Numbered from the stretch's first letter, positions 36,607 through 45,995 are shown. The stretch: 64,000 nt of DNA from Svornostia sp051306365 (GCA_051306365.1 JBPPNC010000033.1:35939-99938), one strand, 5' to 3'. The notes: generated by a model not told the origin, from the sequence alone. A program made the numbers and translations.

Positions 36607-36806
36607 TTGCTCTTGGCTCCCAGCAGCTTCTTCACACGCGCGGCGTCGTGGTCGCTGAGCACGGCGTCGTTGCCGAGCCGGCGCTTCCGCTTCGGCGACT
36701 TCTTCTCCAGGATGTGGCTGGTGAAGGCGTGACGGCCCTTGACCTTGCCCTTGGCGGTGAGCTTGAAGCGCTTCTTGGCGCCCGAGTGAGACTTCATCTT
36801 CGGCAT
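36603..36806 (-). CDS. rpmI: 50S ribosomal protein L35
   Basis: A 67-aa basic ribosomal protein with the signature MPKMKSHSGAKKRFKLTAKG and a Lys/Arg-rich C-terminus. TACTGT lies 9 nt before the ATG at 36806 without a ribosome binding site, so an internal promoter giving a nearly leaderless rpmI-rplT message is possible. In the 70-nt gap to infC a small hairpin CGCCC TTC GGGCG is seen. Confidence 0.96.
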   Translation of the reverse strand: MPKMKSHSGAKKRFKLTAKGKVKGRHAFTSHILEKKSPKRKRRLGNDAVLSDHDAARVKKLLGAKSK

Positions 36807-36876
36807 GAGGACGGAACAGTAAAGCAGGTCCGAGGGCGACATCTGTGATCGCACGCCCGAAGGGCGGCGACCCGGC

Positions 36877-37590
36877 CTATTCCTCGGTTGCTTCGGTCTC
36901 CGGAGCGTCGTCTTCGGCCTCGGGCTCGTCCGCTTCGACCTCAGGCTCGTCGCCCTCAGGCGCCTCGACCACGGCGACGGCCTCCGTTCCAAGGGCATCC
37001 GCGTCAGCGGAATCCCCGTCCTCTCCCAGCGTGCCCGCGATCACGGCCTTGGAGGGCGAGAGCAGCATCGTCATGTTGCGGCCGTCCTGCTGGGGGCGCT
37101 GATCGACCTGGCAGAGATCGGCGAGGTCCTCGGCGAGCCGCTCGAGGATCATCGTGCCGCGCTCGGGATGGGTGACCTCGCGGCCACGGAACATGATCGT
37201 GACCTTGACCTTGTCCTTGTGGCGCAGAAAGCGCTCGACGTGGCCCTTCTTGGTCGCGTAGTCGTGCTCGGCGATCTTCGGCCGGAACTTGATCTCGCGG
37301 ACGTTGATGCTCGTCTGGTGCTTGCGCGCCGCCTTGGCCTTCTGCGCCTGCTCGTACTTGTACTTCGAGTAGTCCAGGACGCGGCAGACGGGCGGACGCG
37401 CCTCAGGCGCGACCTCCACGAGGTCGAGATCGCGGCTCTGTGCGTACGACAGCGCCTTCTCGGTCTTCATGACGCCGACCTGCTTGCCGGACTCGTCGAT
37501 GAGACGGACCTCGGGAACGCGGATGCGGTCGTTGATCCGGGTCTGATCCCGCTCAGGCGGGCGCCGGTCGAACCTTCTCGGTACCGGCAT
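36877..37590 (-). CDS. infC: translation initiation factor IF-3
   Basis: IF-3 binds the 30S subunit and checks initiator tRNA and start codons. Residues 15-90 are the N-terminal domain (RINDRIRVPEVRLIDESGKQ), residues 95-180 the C-terminal domain (IKFRPKIAEHDYATKKGHVE). At 237 aa it is about 55 residues longer than the usual 170-180, due to an acidic tail rich in Glu, Ala and Asp after residue 185, as seen in several actinobacteria. The start is ATG 37590, with no obvious ribosome binding site. The special non-ATG start of many infC genes is not used. Confidence 0.96.
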   Translation of the reverse strand: MPVPRRFDRRPPERDQTRINDRIRVPEVRLIDESGKQVGVMKTEKALSYAQSRDLDLVEVAPEARPPVCRVLDYSKYKYEQAQKAKAARKHQTSINVREIKFRPKIAEHDYATKKGHVERFLRHKDKVKVTIMFRGREVTHPERGTMILERLAEDLADLCQVDQRPQQDGRNMTMLLSPSKAVIAGTLGEDGDSADADALGTEAVAVVEAPEGDEPEVEADEPEAEDDAPETEATEE

Positions 37591-37663
37591 TTAGCTTTGC
37601 AGCGCGCGGGTCAAGCGGAGTGGTGCGCGCGGGTGTTGGAGCGGAACACGATCAACGGGAGCG

Positions 37664-37669
37664 ACTATA
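37664..37669 (-). promoter_or_regulatory. -10 box of the infC-rpmI-rplT promoter
   Basis: TATAGT at 37669-37664 lies directly after the DUF192 stop and 74 nt before the infC ATG, giving a leader of about 65 nt. No good -35 is seen. The leader could hold the L20 autoregulatory target. Confidence 0.5.
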
Positions 37670-37675
37670 GCCGCT

Positions 37676-38050
37676 TCAGGAGGACGGACGCGCGCGTCGC
37701 ACGGGAACCTGCGACGAAAGTGCCGCCGCGAAGCGGTCTCCCGAGCCGGACCGGACCTCCACCACCGACCGCGCGGCGCTGCACGCAGCGTGCTTGCGGG
37801 GCGGGACGTCATGGTCGACGCGCACGACGGCGCCCCGGCGATCCAGCCAGACGACGTCGAGCGCGAAACGCATCCCCAGCGTGTGGACCGACTTGGTGCG
37901 GGTCAGGAGCAGCCCGCGTTCCTCGGGCAGCTCGTCGAGCCGCGCGAGGCCCCGCAGCCGCGACAGCGGGCCGTCGGCGACGTGCAAGACGAGTCCCCCG
38001 GGCAGCGCACGAGCGGGCAGCGGGTCCAGGCGTCGGCGCCAGGCCGTCAC
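37676..38050 (-). CDS. DUF192 family protein
   Basis: A 124-aa protein of the DUF192 family (PF02643). The core LSRLRGLARLDEL ... ERGLLLTRTKSVHTLGMRF, then LDVVWLDRRGAVVRV, and HAACSAARSVVEV matches the family, of unknown role and often found as a single-domain small protein. No signal peptide is present. The ATG overlaps the thrS stop (ATGA), so it is translated with thrS. Confidence 0.85.
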   Translation of the reverse strand: MTAWRRRLDPLPARALPGGLVLHVADGPLSRLRGLARLDELPEERGLLLTRTKSVHTLGMRFALDVVWLDRRGAVVRVDHDVPPRKHAACSAARSVVEVRSGSGDRFAAALSSQVPVRRARPSS

Positions 38051-39969
38051 GACCGGCGATCACGCACCTGGGCGAGCAGACGCTCACCGAGGGCAGCAAC
38101 CGTCTCGCCGCCCGTGTCGCCGCCCTTGTGCTCACGCACGCCGACCTCGCCGGACTCCGCCTCACGGTCGCCGACGACAAGCATGTACGGCACCTTGCGC
38201 AGCTCCGCCTCGCGGATCTTGCGGCCGATCGACTCACTGCGGTCGTCGACCACCACGCGCAGCCCCTGGTCGAGCAGCTGGTCGCGCACGCTGAAGGCGT
38301 AGTCGTTGTGACGGTCGGAGACCGGCAGGACGATCGCCTGCGTCGGTGACAGCCACAGCGGGAACTCGCCGGCGTAGTGCTCGATGAGGATCCCGATGAA
38401 CCGCTCGAACGACCCCAGCAGCGCGCGGTGGATCATCACCGGCCGGTGGTCGGCGTTGTCGGCGCCCGTGTAGGTGATGTCGAACCGCTCGGGCATCGAG
38501 TAGTCCAGCTGCACCGTGCCGAGCTGCCAGGACCGGCCGATCGAGTCGGTCATGTGCAGGTCGATCTTCGGCCCGTAGAACGCGCCGTCGCCGGGGTTGA
38601 CGTCGAAGTCCAGGTCCTGGGACCGCAGCGCGGACTCGAGCGCGGCCTCGGCGCGGTCCCACATCTCCTCCGTGCCGACCCGCTTCTCCGGTCGGGTGGA
38701 GAGTTCGAGGCGGGGCTCGAACCCGAAGAGGTCATAGAGGTGGAAGCCGAAGTTCAGGCAGCCCACCACCTCCTCCTCGATCTGGTCCTCGGTGCAGAAG
38801 ATGTGGGCGTCGTCCTGGGTGATGTGGCGGACGCGCATGAGGCCGTGCAGCGTGCCGCTCGGCTCGTGGCGGTGCACGAGGCCGGCCTCGGAGTAGCGGA
38901 TCGGCAGGTCGCGGTAGCTGTGCCGGGCGTTCTTGTACAGCTGGATGTGGCCGGGGCAGTTCATGGGCTTCAGGCCCATCGCCCGCTTCTCCACCTCGGT
39001 GAAGTACATGTTCTCGCGGTACGTGTCCCAGTGACCCGACGTCTTGAACAGGTCGACGTCGAACAGGATCGGGGTGCGGACCTCGCGGTAGCCACGCCGG
39101 GCGTTCTCCGCGCGCCACAGCTCGGTGAGCGAGTTCCAGATCTGCATGCCGTCGGGCTGCCAGAACGGCGAGCCGGGCGACAGCTCGCTGAACATGAAGA
39201 GGTTGAGCTCGGCGCCGAGCTTGCGGTGATCACGCGCGCGGGCCTGCTCGAGCAGCTCGAGGTGGGCGTTGAGCTCCTTCTTCTTGAAGAAGGCGGTGCC
39301 GTAGACGCGCGTGAGCATCTGGCGACTCGCATCGCCGCGCCAGTAGGCCCCGGCGACGCTCTGCAGCTTGAAGGCCCCGATGCGCTTCGTCGACGGCGCG
39401 TGCGGGCCGCGGCAGAGGTCGGTGAACGGGCCGTTCGTGTAGAGGCTGACGGTCTCGACGCCCTGGTTTCGGACGAGGTCCTCGATGAGCTCCACCTTGT
39501 AGTCCTGCCCCTCGGCGCGGAACCGCTCGAGCGCCTGGGCCACGGAGATGTCCTCGCGCAGGAAGCCCTCGTCGGCGGCGACGTGCTCCTTCATCTTCGC
39601 CTCGATGGCCGCGAAGTCGCCCTCGTTCAGCGTGACGCCCTCGGGGAACTCGAAGTCGTAGTAGAAGCCCTGGTCGATGGGCGGGCCGATGGAGATCTTC
39701 ACGCCCGGGTAGAGCTCCATGACCGCCGCGGCCAGCACGTGTGCGGTGTCGTGGCGGATGAGGTCGAGCGCGTCCTGGCCTGAGCGCTCGGTGAGGATCT
39801 CGATGGGCTCGCCGTCGATGAGCGGCGCGCTGAGGTCGCGCACGGCCCCCTGCTGCTTGACCGCCAGGGCGGCCTTCGCCAGGCCGGGACCGATCGCGGC
39901 GGCCGCGTCGGCGCCGGTCGCGCCGTCTTCGAGCTCGAGAGGTGTTCCGTCCGGAAGGGTGACCCGCAT
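38047..39969 (-). CDS. thrS: threonyl-tRNA synthetase
   Basis: A 640-aa class II synthetase. Residues 1-61 are the TGS domain (MRVTLPDGTPLELEDGATGA), residues 62-230 the editing domain with His73 and His77 (HDTAH) and Cys in DLCRGPHAP, then the catalytic core with the zinc ligand Cys in PMNCPGHIQLY and motif 3 (HRALLGSFERFIGILIEH), and the C-terminal anticodon domain. TACCCT lies 8 nt before the ATG without a ribosome binding site, so it is probably leaderless. Confidence 0.97.
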   Translation of the reverse strand: MRVTLPDGTPLELEDGATGADAAAAIGPGLAKAALAVKQQGAVRDLSAPLIDGEPIEILTERSGQDALDLIRHDTAHVLAAAVMELYPGVKISIGPPIDQGFYYDFEFPEGVTLNEGDFAAIEAKMKEHVAADEGFLREDISVAQALERFRAEGQDYKVELIEDLVRNQGVETVSLYTNGPFTDLCRGPHAPSTKRIGAFKLQSVAGAYWRGDASRQMLTRVYGTAFFKKKELNAHLELLEQARARDHRKLGAELNLFMFSELSPGSPFWQPDGMQIWNSLTELWRAENARRGYREVRTPILFDVDLFKTSGHWDTYRENMYFTEVEKRAMGLKPMNCPGHIQLYKNARHSYRDLPIRYSEAGLVHRHEPSGTLHGLMRVRHITQDDAHIFCTEDQIEEEVVGCLNFGFHLYDLFGFEPRLELSTRPEKRVGTEEMWDRAEAALESALRSQDLDFDVNPGDGAFYGPKIDLHMTDSIGRSWQLGTVQLDYSMPERFDITYTGADNADHRPVMIHRALLGSFERFIGILIEHYAGEFPLWLSPTQAIVLPVSDRHNDYAFSVRDQLLDQGLRVVVDDRSESIGRKIREAELRKVPYMLVVGDREAESGEVGVREHKGGDTGGETVAALGERLLAQVRDRRS

Positions 39970-39977
39970 CGCGGTTG

Positions 39978-40005
39978 AGGGTACGTGGTCGGCGGGCGGT
40001 AGCGT
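39978..40005. promoter_or_regulatory. divergent -10 boxes of thrS and the aminotransferase gene
   Basis: TACCCT at 39983-39978 (minus) lies 8 nt before the thrS ATG; TAGCGT at 40000-40005 (plus) lies 7 nt before the GTG at 40013. The two starts are only 43 nt apart, so the promoters overlap and both messages would be nearly leaderless. Confidence 0.5.
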
Positions 40006-40012
40006 CCAGTCG

Positions 40013-41110
40013 GTGACACCTACCGAACCTGCCGCCCTGCGCAGCCGCTTCCCGCTCCTCGCGCAGACGGTCTACCTCAACGCCGGAACCTGCGGGCCGC
40101 TCTCGTGGGACACCACCGAAGCGCTCGCGGACGCCACGAGCCGCGCGACGCTCGTCGGCCGCGCGGCCGCGTACTTCGAGGTGCTCGTCGCCTCGCACGC
40201 GCGCCTGCGCTCCGTGTATGCCGGCGCGCTCAGCGCCGATCCCGCGGACGTCGCGATCACGACGTCGACCTCCGACGGGCTCGCCCGCGTCCTCGCGTCA
40301 CTGCGCCTGCAGCCCGGCGATGAAGTCGTCACATCGACCGACGAGCACCCCGGCCTGCTCGGCCCGCTCACCGCCCTGCGCGACCTGCACGGCGTCACCG
40401 TCCGCACTGTCGCGCTCGCGGATGTCGCGGACGCTGTCGGGCCCGCCACGAAGGCCGTCGCCTGTTCGCACGTCTCCTGGGTCACCGGCGAGCGGGCCCC
40501 GGAGGACGCGCTGCGCGAAGTCGGGCGGGACATCCCGGTGATCTACGACGGCGCGCAGGGCGCGGGCGCGATCGCCGTCGATCCCGCGTCGCTCGGGTGC
40601 GCGGCCTACACCGGGGCGGGCCAGAAGTGGCTCTGCGGGCCGGTCGGGCTCGGGCTCCTGTGGCTCTCCCCCGCCTGGGCCGACACCCTGCGCCCCCAGG
40701 CGCTGAGCTACGGCAACCTCGACACGCCGTCGCGCGGCCTGGACGCCGAGCCGTGGCCTGACGCCCGGCGCTTTGATGCGTCCGCGATCTCCGCCGAGAT
40801 GGCGAGCGCGGGCGCCACCGCCGCCGAGCAGCTCGCCGAGTTCGGGTGGGACCAGGTCTTCCACCGGTCCGCCGCGCTGGCCGACCTCCTCGAGGTCACG
40901 CTGCGCGATGGCGGCTACGAGGTCGCCGCGCGCGACCGCACTCCGCTGCTGAGCGTCGTGGTGCCCGACCCGCCCGCGATGCGCGACCGCCTCGCGGCCG
41001 CCGGGATCGTCGTCCGCGACCTCCCCGGCCGGCCCTACGTCCGGATGTCGACCGGTGCCTGGAACAACGAGCAGGATCTGCAGCGCCTGCTCGACGTCCT
41101 CACGGCGTAG
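40013..41110 (+). CDS. class V aminotransferase / cysteine desulfurase-like protein
   Basis: A 365-aa PLP enzyme of fold type I. The PLP lysine is in YTGAGQKWLCGPVG, the Asp and Gln of the cofactor site in IYDGAQGAGAIAVD, and the substrate His region in TSTDEHPGLLGPL. The family includes cysteine desulfurases, isopenicillin N epimerases and selenocysteine lyases; no Cys-containing mobile loop typical of IscS is clear, so the substrate is open. It starts at a GTG and converges on the amidase gene, overlapping by 11 nt. Confidence 0.82.
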   Translation: MTPTEPAALRSRFPLLAQTVYLNAGTCGPLSWDTTEALADATSRATLVGRAAAYFEVLVASHARLRSVYAGALSADPADVAITTSTSDGLARVLASLRLQPGDEVVTSTDEHPGLLGPLTALRDLHGVTVRTVALADVADAVGPATKAVACSHVSWVTGERAPEDALREVGRDIPVIYDGAQGAGAIAVDPASLGCAAYTGAGQKWLCGPVGLGLLWLSPAWADTLRPQALSYGNLDTPSRGLDAEPWPDARRFDASAISAEMASAGATAAEQLAEFGWDQVFHRSAALADLLEVTLRDGGYEVAARDRTPLLSVVVPDPPAMRDRLAAAGIVVRDLPGRPYVRMSTGAWNNEQDLQRLLDVLTA

Positions 41111-42821
41111 GCGCCGCCAGATGGTGCGGATGGCGCGCCTGGTACTCCAGGCCGATCCGCAGGACCGTCTCGTCGTGCCCCCACGGCGCCGCCAGGTCGA
41201 TGCCCACCGGGAGCCCGCTCGCCACGCCGCGGCCGAGCGGCAGGTGCGCACACGGCCACCCGAGCGTGTTCGCCCGGGCCTTCTCCACCCCGGCGAACGG
41301 CGCGGTGAAGTCGTTCTCCCGTCGCGGTGGGAGCTGGACCTTCTGCGGCCAGAGCACCGCGTCGAGCTGCCGGTCGGCCATGACCCGGTTCCACGCGCGG
41401 CGGTACGCGCGCCGGTCGCCGCGCGCGGCGTCCAGTGCGACCGGGTCGTCGGCTTCGTGCAGAAGTCGATCGCGCTCGGACGGCGTGTGGCGGTGGCGGA
41501 GCTCCACGGCGGCGGCGATCGCGGCGTCGTCCGTGCGCGCGTACGTGTCGGCGTGGACCATGCGGCGCTCGTGGTCGGTCAGGCGCTCGTGGCTGCCCGC
41601 GTGCACGCGCGCAGGCGGGTCGATCCGCACGATCTCTGCGCCGAGCACGCGCAGTTCGTCCTCGCAGCGCCGCAGCGCGGCCACGATGTCCGGGTCCCAG
41701 GTGTGACGCGCCGGGGCGGGCTCGGTCTCGACCGTGGAGCCGATCCGCAACCCGGCGAGCGGGCGGTCGCCGCCGCGGGCGAAGAGCGGGATGTCGGGCG
41801 AGAGCGGAGCGAAGCGGGTGCGGGGGTCCGTCGCGTCGCGTCCGGCCAGCGTGCGCAGCAGCAGGCTGACGTCCTCCATGGCCGGCGCCATCGGGCCGGC
41901 GTGATCGAGGCCCGGGATCAGCGGTGCGACGCCCGTCAGGGGAATGAGCCCGTGGCTGGGCTTCAGCGCGGAGATCCCCGCCTGCTGGGCCGGGTTGCGC
42001 ATCGAGTTGCCGGTGTCCGTGCCGACCGTCAGCGCCGCGAGCCGGGCCGCGGCCGCGGTCGCCGAGCCGCCGCTGGATCCGCCGATCGCCAGCTCGGGGC
42101 GCCAGGGGTTCGCCGTCTGCGGGCAGAGGTCGTCGGCCGTCCACGGGCCGGTATGCGTGTGCCCGAGCAGCACCGCGCCGGCCGCCTCCAGACGCGCCCA
42201 GATCACCGAGTCGCCCGCCACGCGCTGGCCGCGCAGCGACGGACACCCGAGCGACAGCGGGAGGCCGTCGACCGCGATGACGTCCTTCAGCGCGACCGGC
42301 AGGCCGCACAGCAGCGGGGCCGCGAGCCCGCCGCGCGCCGCGGCATCCAGGCGGACATCCGCCGCACGCGCCGCACTGCGGGCGCGCTCGGCGTACACCG
42401 TGACGTACGCGTTCAGCGCGCCGTTGTCCGCGTAGACGGCGTGCCTGCGGTCGGGGCCCTCGGGCCCGCGCGCGACCGCGATCGCTCCGCCGTCCCCGTT
42501 CAGCCGCGCGATCCGGGCCAGGTAGGCCTCGGTGAGCTCCGCGCTGGAGATCCGCCGCGCCTGGAGCAGCGCGACGAGGTCGACGGCGCCGAACTGTGTC
42601 GGGTCCCCGCCGGTCCGATGCGCCTGGGCGGCCCGTTCGCCCAACGCGCGGCGAAGCCGCGGGGCGTGCTCGGTCTGCGGCGGAGCCGCGGGTTCGGCCA
42701 CGCGGCCACCGCTCGCGGCGAACACGAGCGCCGTCAGCGCATGGTTCGTCCGCCTCGCCGGGCGGCGCCGTCCTGGCGCCAGTGCGGTACGCGCGTCGGC
42801 GACGCGTTGCACCGCAGGCAT
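41100..42821 (-). CDS. amidase-signature family protein, 573 aa, probably exported
   Basis: An amidase with the Ser-cisSer-Lys triad: Lys in LPVALKDVIAV, Ser in GGSSGGS, and Ser in VGTDTGNSM, where the usual Gly before the nucleophile Ser is Asn. It is longer than GatA by 100 residues. The first 60 residues include RRPARRTNHAL followed by TALVFAASGG, which could be a Tat- or Sec-type signal, and a low-complexity linker. I chose ATG 42821 because AAGGA lies 5 nt before it. The substrate is unknown; the enzyme is not part of the GatCAB operon. Confidence 0.85.
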   Translation of the reverse strand: MPAVQRVADARTALAPGRRRPARRTNHALTALVFAASGGRVAEPAAPPQTEHAPRLRRALGERAAQAHRTGGDPTQFGAVDLVALLQARRISSAELTEAYLARIARLNGDGGAIAVARGPEGPDRRHAVYADNGALNAYVTVYAERARSAARAADVRLDAAARGGLAAPLLCGLPVALKDVIAVDGLPLSLGCPSLRGQRVAGDSVIWARLEAAGAVLLGHTHTGPWTADDLCPQTANPWRPELAIGGSSGGSATAAAARLAALTVGTDTGNSMRNPAQQAGISALKPSHGLIPLTGVAPLIPGLDHAGPMAPAMEDVSLLLRTLAGRDATDPRTRFAPLSPDIPLFARGGDRPLAGLRIGSTVETEPAPARHTWDPDIVAALRRCEDELRVLGAEIVRIDPPARVHAGSHERLTDHERRMVHADTYARTDDAAIAAAVELRHRHTPSERDRLLHEADDPVALDAARGDRRAYRRAWNRVMADRQLDAVLWPQKVQLPPRRENDFTAPFAGVEKARANTLGWPCAHLPLGRGVASGLPVGIDLAAPWGHDETVLRIGLEYQARHPHHLAAPTP

Positions 42822-42933
42822 GCTGTCCTTCGCTGCCACCCCTTCACGGTGCCGCGTGGGGCGCGAAACCGCCTTGGACGCACGTCGAAAGTCCTCGGAC
42901 CGAATTGGACCGGTGGGACAACGACGTGGCGCG

Positions 42934-43395
42934 TCAGCGACGCTCCCAGGCGTCCGGATCCGACGTGAGCTTCACGACGGCCTTCGGCAGCTTGGCCGCC
43001 GCGACGTCGGCGAGCGTCGTCTGCTCGAGCACGGCGCGCAGGTTGGCCCGCACCGCCACCCACACGTCACGCAGGGGCTCGGCGGTGCCGTGGAACTCCA
43101 GCTGGTCGGGCGACTGGCCCGACACGCCGGCGAGCGGCCCGTCGATGGCGCGGATGACGTCGGCAAGCGAGATCTCCTTCGCCGGCCGCGCCAGCAGGTG
43201 GCCGCCCTCCGGCCCGCGCTTGCTCTGCACCAGGCCGGCGTGCCGCAGCGATTGCAGGATGTTCTCCAGGAACTTCACCGGGATGTCCTGGGCGCGGGCG
43301 ATCTTCTCCGCTTTCATCGGGACGCTCGGGTCGTCCACGGCAGCCAGCTCGGTGGCCGCCCGCAGGGCGTAGTCGACTTTCGCAGAGACGCGCAC
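42934..43395 (-). CDS. Rrf2-family regulator at the end of the sulfate operon
   Basis: A 153-aa Rrf2 regulator: N-terminal VSAKVDYALRAATELA, the recognition region AQDIPVKFLENILQSLRHAG and the wing QSKRGPEGGHLLARPA. It has no cysteine, so it is not an Fe-S sensor of the IscR or NsrR type. It starts 20 nt after the cysA stop on the same strand, making it the last gene of sbp-cysT-cysW-cysA. The family member CymR, which also lacks the cysteine cluster, controls cysteine and sulfur genes in Firmicutes; by context this is a candidate sulfur regulator. Confidence 0.85.
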   Translation of the reverse strand: MRVSAKVDYALRAATELAAVDDPSVPMKAEKIARAQDIPVKFLENILQSLRHAGLVQSKRGPEGGHLLARPAKEISLADVIRAIDGPLAGVSGQSPDQLEFHGTAEPLRDVWVAVRANLRAVLEQTTLADVAAAKLPKAVVKLTSDPDAWERR

Positions 43396-43415
43396 CCGCG
43401 CATCATGCCCGACGG

Positions 43416-44390
43416 TCAGGCGGGAGCGGCCTGTTCCTCCGCGAACGCGTGGAACCGATGCGCTCGCAGCCAGATGATCTGACCGGCCTCGAGTTCCTGC
43501 TCGGCGGCCTGCTGGCGGGTCACGAGCACGGACACCGGCGCGCCGTCGGCGAGGTGCGCCTCGACCCGTGCCTCGAAACCCACCCGCGCGACGTGTTCGA
43601 TCTGCGCCTCCAGCCCGTCGTCGACGGGCTCGAGGTGGAGGTCGATGTCGTGCGGGCGCACGTACCGGTCCCCGAGTTGCGACACCGGGCCGACGAACCC
43701 CATGACGAACGGGGTCGCCGGGGCCTCGTAGAGCTCTTCCGGCGTCCCGGCCTGCTCGATGCGGCCCTCGTTGATGACGACGATCTGCTCGGCGACCTCG
43801 AGCGCCTCCTCCTGGTCGTGCGTGACGAACACCGTCGTGACGTGGACCTCGTCGTGCAGGCGGCGCAGCCAGTCGCGCAGCTCCTTGCGGACCTTCGCGT
43901 CCAGCGCACCGAACGGCTCGTCGAGCAGCAGGACCTTCGGTTCGACGGCGAGCGCGCGAGCGAGCGCCATCCGCTGGCGCTGGCCGCCCGACAGCTGCGC
44001 GGGGTACCGGCCCGCGAAGCCGTCGAGGTGCACGAGCTTGAGCAGTTCGTCCACGCGCGCGGCGATCTCGTCCTTCGGCCGCTTGCGGATCTTCAGCCCG
44101 AACGCGACGTTGTCTCGCACGGTCATGTGCTTGAACGCGGCGTAGTGCTGGAAGACGAACCCGACATCGCGGTGCTGGGGCGCGACTGCGGTGACGGGCT
44201 CTCCGTCGAAGAGCACCTCGCCGGCGTCGGCGGTCTCGAGCCCGGCGATGACGCGCAGGAGCGTCGACTTGCCGCCGCCGGACGGACCGAGCAGCGCGGT
44301 GAGCGAACCGTCGGGCACAGCCAGCGACACGTCGCCGAGCGCCTGGAAGTCGCCGAACGCCTTGCTGACCTTGCGGACCTCGATGGCCAT
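43416..44390 (-). CDS. cysA: sulfate/thiosulfate ABC transporter ATP-binding protein
   Basis: The 324-aa ATPase of the sulfate importer. Walker A is at residues 35-43 (GPSGGGKST, Lys41), the signature is LSGGQRQRMALARALA, Walker B is VLLLDEPFGALD, and the H-loop is FVTHDQEEAL. The C-terminal 90 residues are the TOBE-like regulatory part. The ATG overlaps the cysW stop (TGATG). The operon is sbp-cysT-cysW-cysA-rrf2. Confidence 0.95.
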   Translation of the reverse strand: MAIEVRKVSKAFGDFQALGDVSLAVPDGSLTALLGPSGGGKSTLLRVIAGLETADAGEVLFDGEPVTAVAPQHRDVGFVFQHYAAFKHMTVRDNVAFGLKIRKRPKDEIAARVDELLKLVHLDGFAGRYPAQLSGGQRQRMALARALAVEPKVLLLDEPFGALDAKVRKELRDWLRRLHDEVHVTTVFVTHDQEEALEVAEQIVVINEGRIEQAGTPEELYEAPATPFVMGFVGPVSQLGDRYVRPHDIDLHLEPVDDGLEAQIEHVARVGFEARVEAHLADGAPVSVLVTRQQAAEQELEAGQIIWLRAHRFHAFAEEQAAPA

Positions 44391-45193
44391 CAGGAGGCCT
44401 CCTTCCTGCGATCGAGCAGGTTCATCGACAGGATCACGAACAGCGCGACGAGCGCCAGCACCACGCTGGCTGCGTAGGCGCCGGTCAGGTCGAACTGCTG
44501 GTACTGCTCCTCGACGTGGAGGGTGAGCGTCTGCGTCTCCCCCACGATCTTGCCGCTGACGACGGCGACGGCGCCGTACTCGCCGAGCGCCCGTGCGGTG
44601 GTGAGGATCACGCCGTACGCGACGCCCCACCGGATCGCCGGGAGCGTGATGCGCCAGAAGGTCTGACTCGGCGAGGCGCCCAGCGTCCGGGCGGCCTGCT
44701 CCTGCTCGGTGCCGATCTCGCGCAGCACCGGCACGACCTCGCGCACCACGAACGGCAGCGACACGAAGATCGTCGCCATCACCATGCCGGGAACGGAGAA
44801 GATCACCTGAATCCCGTGGTCCGTCAGCCACTCGCCGAACCAGCCCTGGCGCCCGTAGACGAGGATCAGGGCGAGGCCGACGACCACGGGCGAGACCGCG
44901 AACGGAATGTCGATGATCGCGCCGACGATCGTCTTGCCCCGCCAGCGCCCCCGCACGAGCGCCAGCGCGGCGACGATCCCGAACACCGTGTTCAGCGGCA
45001 CCGCGATGACGACCATCACGATCGTCAGCCAGAACGCGTGCTGGGCCTCCGGCGTCGTGACCGACGCCCACGCGGCGGCGAACCCATCGGCGAACGTGCT
45101 GTAGAAGACCATGCCGACCGGGAGCGCGAGCAGCAGCGCCAGGTAGCCGAGGGCGATGGTGCGCAGGGCCAATCGCGCGGCGTCAGCGTGCAT
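44390..45193 (-). CDS. cysW: sulfate ABC transporter permease CysW
   Basis: A 267-aa permease with six hydrophobic segments and the EAA loop EQEQAARTLGASPSQTFWRI near residue 185-200. IPFAVSPVVVGLALILVYGR matches CysW. It pairs with CysT in the plasma membrane. The ATG lies 11 nt inside the end of cysT, and its stop overlaps the cysA start. Confidence 0.94.
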   Translation of the reverse strand: MHADAARLALRTIALGYLALLLALPVGMVFYSTFADGFAAAWASVTTPEAQHAFWLTIVMVVIAVPLNTVFGIVAALALVRGRWRGKTIVGAIIDIPFAVSPVVVGLALILVYGRQGWFGEWLTDHGIQVIFSVPGMVMATIFVSLPFVVREVVPVLREIGTEQEQAARTLGASPSQTFWRITLPAIRWGVAYGVILTTARALGEYGAVAVVSGKIVGETQTLTLHVEEQYQQFDLTGAYAASVVLALVALFVILSMNLLDRRKEAS

Positions 45194-45995
45194 GACGATC
45201 CGCTCTTGTGCCGATCCAGCTGACGCCCAGCAGCAGCGCGAAGCTGATGAGCAGCAGCACGACGCTCACCGCCGCGGCGCCGCGCGTGTTGCTCGACTCG
45301 ATCTGGCCGAACAGGAACACGGACGCGACCTCGGTCTTGAACGGGATGTTCCCGCTGATGAGCACGACCGAGCCGAACTCGCCGAGCGCGCGCGCGAACG
45401 CGAGGCCCGCACCCGACGCGATGGCGGGGACGAGCGTCGGCAGGATGATCTTGCGAAAGACGGTGAACCCACCGGCGCCGAGCGACTGCGCGGCCTCCTC
45501 CATCTCACGGTCGAGTTCCATGAGCACCGGCTGCACCGACCGCACGACGAACGGGAGCGTGACGAACAGGAGGGCCGCGATGACCGCGATCCGGGTGAAG
45601 CCGATGTCGAACGGCGCGGGCCCCTTCGGCCCGTAGAGCGCCAGGAGCGTGAGGCCGGCGACGATCGTCGGCAGGGCGAACGGCAGGTCGATGATCGCGT
45701 TGACGGTGCGCTTGCCCGGGAACTCGTCACGCACGAGCACCCAGGCGATGATCGTCCCGCTGACGATGTTGATCGCGACCACGATCGACGAGGCGATGAC
45801 GGTGAACTTCAGCGCCGCGACCGCCTGCGGCGACGAGATCGCCTTCCAGAACCCCGCCCAGCCGTCGACCGACGACTCGACGACGACGGCCGCGAGCGGG
45901 ATGAGGACGATGAGGCTCAGGTACGCCGTCGCCAGCGCCCCGGCGATCGCGGGGCGGGCGACGACGATCCCGGCGGGCCTAGGAAGTGCTGACAC
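45183..45995 (-). CDS. cysT: sulfate ABC transporter permease CysT (CysU)
   Basis: A 270-aa permease with six hydrophobic segments and the EAA loop EMEEAAQSLGAGGFTVFRKI. The segment DLPFALPTIVAGLTLLALYG is typical of CysT. The start overlaps the end of sbp by 17 nt, so the two are translationally coupled. It forms the membrane pore together with CysW. Confidence 0.94.
   Translation of the reverse strand: MSALPRPAGIVVARPAIAGALATAYLSLIVLIPLAAVVVESSVDGWAGFWKAISSPQAVAALKFTVIASSIVVAINIVSGTIIAWVLVRDEFPGKRTVNAIIDLPFALPTIVAGLTLLALYGPKGPAPFDIGFTRIAVIAALLFVTLPFVVRSVQPVLMELDREMEEAAQSLGAGGFTVFRKIILPTLVPAIASGAGLAFARALGEFGSVVLISGNIPFKTEVASVFLFGQIESSNTRGAAAVSVVLLLISFALLLGVSWIGTRADRHAR

Noticed and set aside
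36807..36876. Attenuator in the infC-rpmI gap
   Set aside because: The hairpin CGCCC TTC GGGCG is short and has no T-run; too weak to call.
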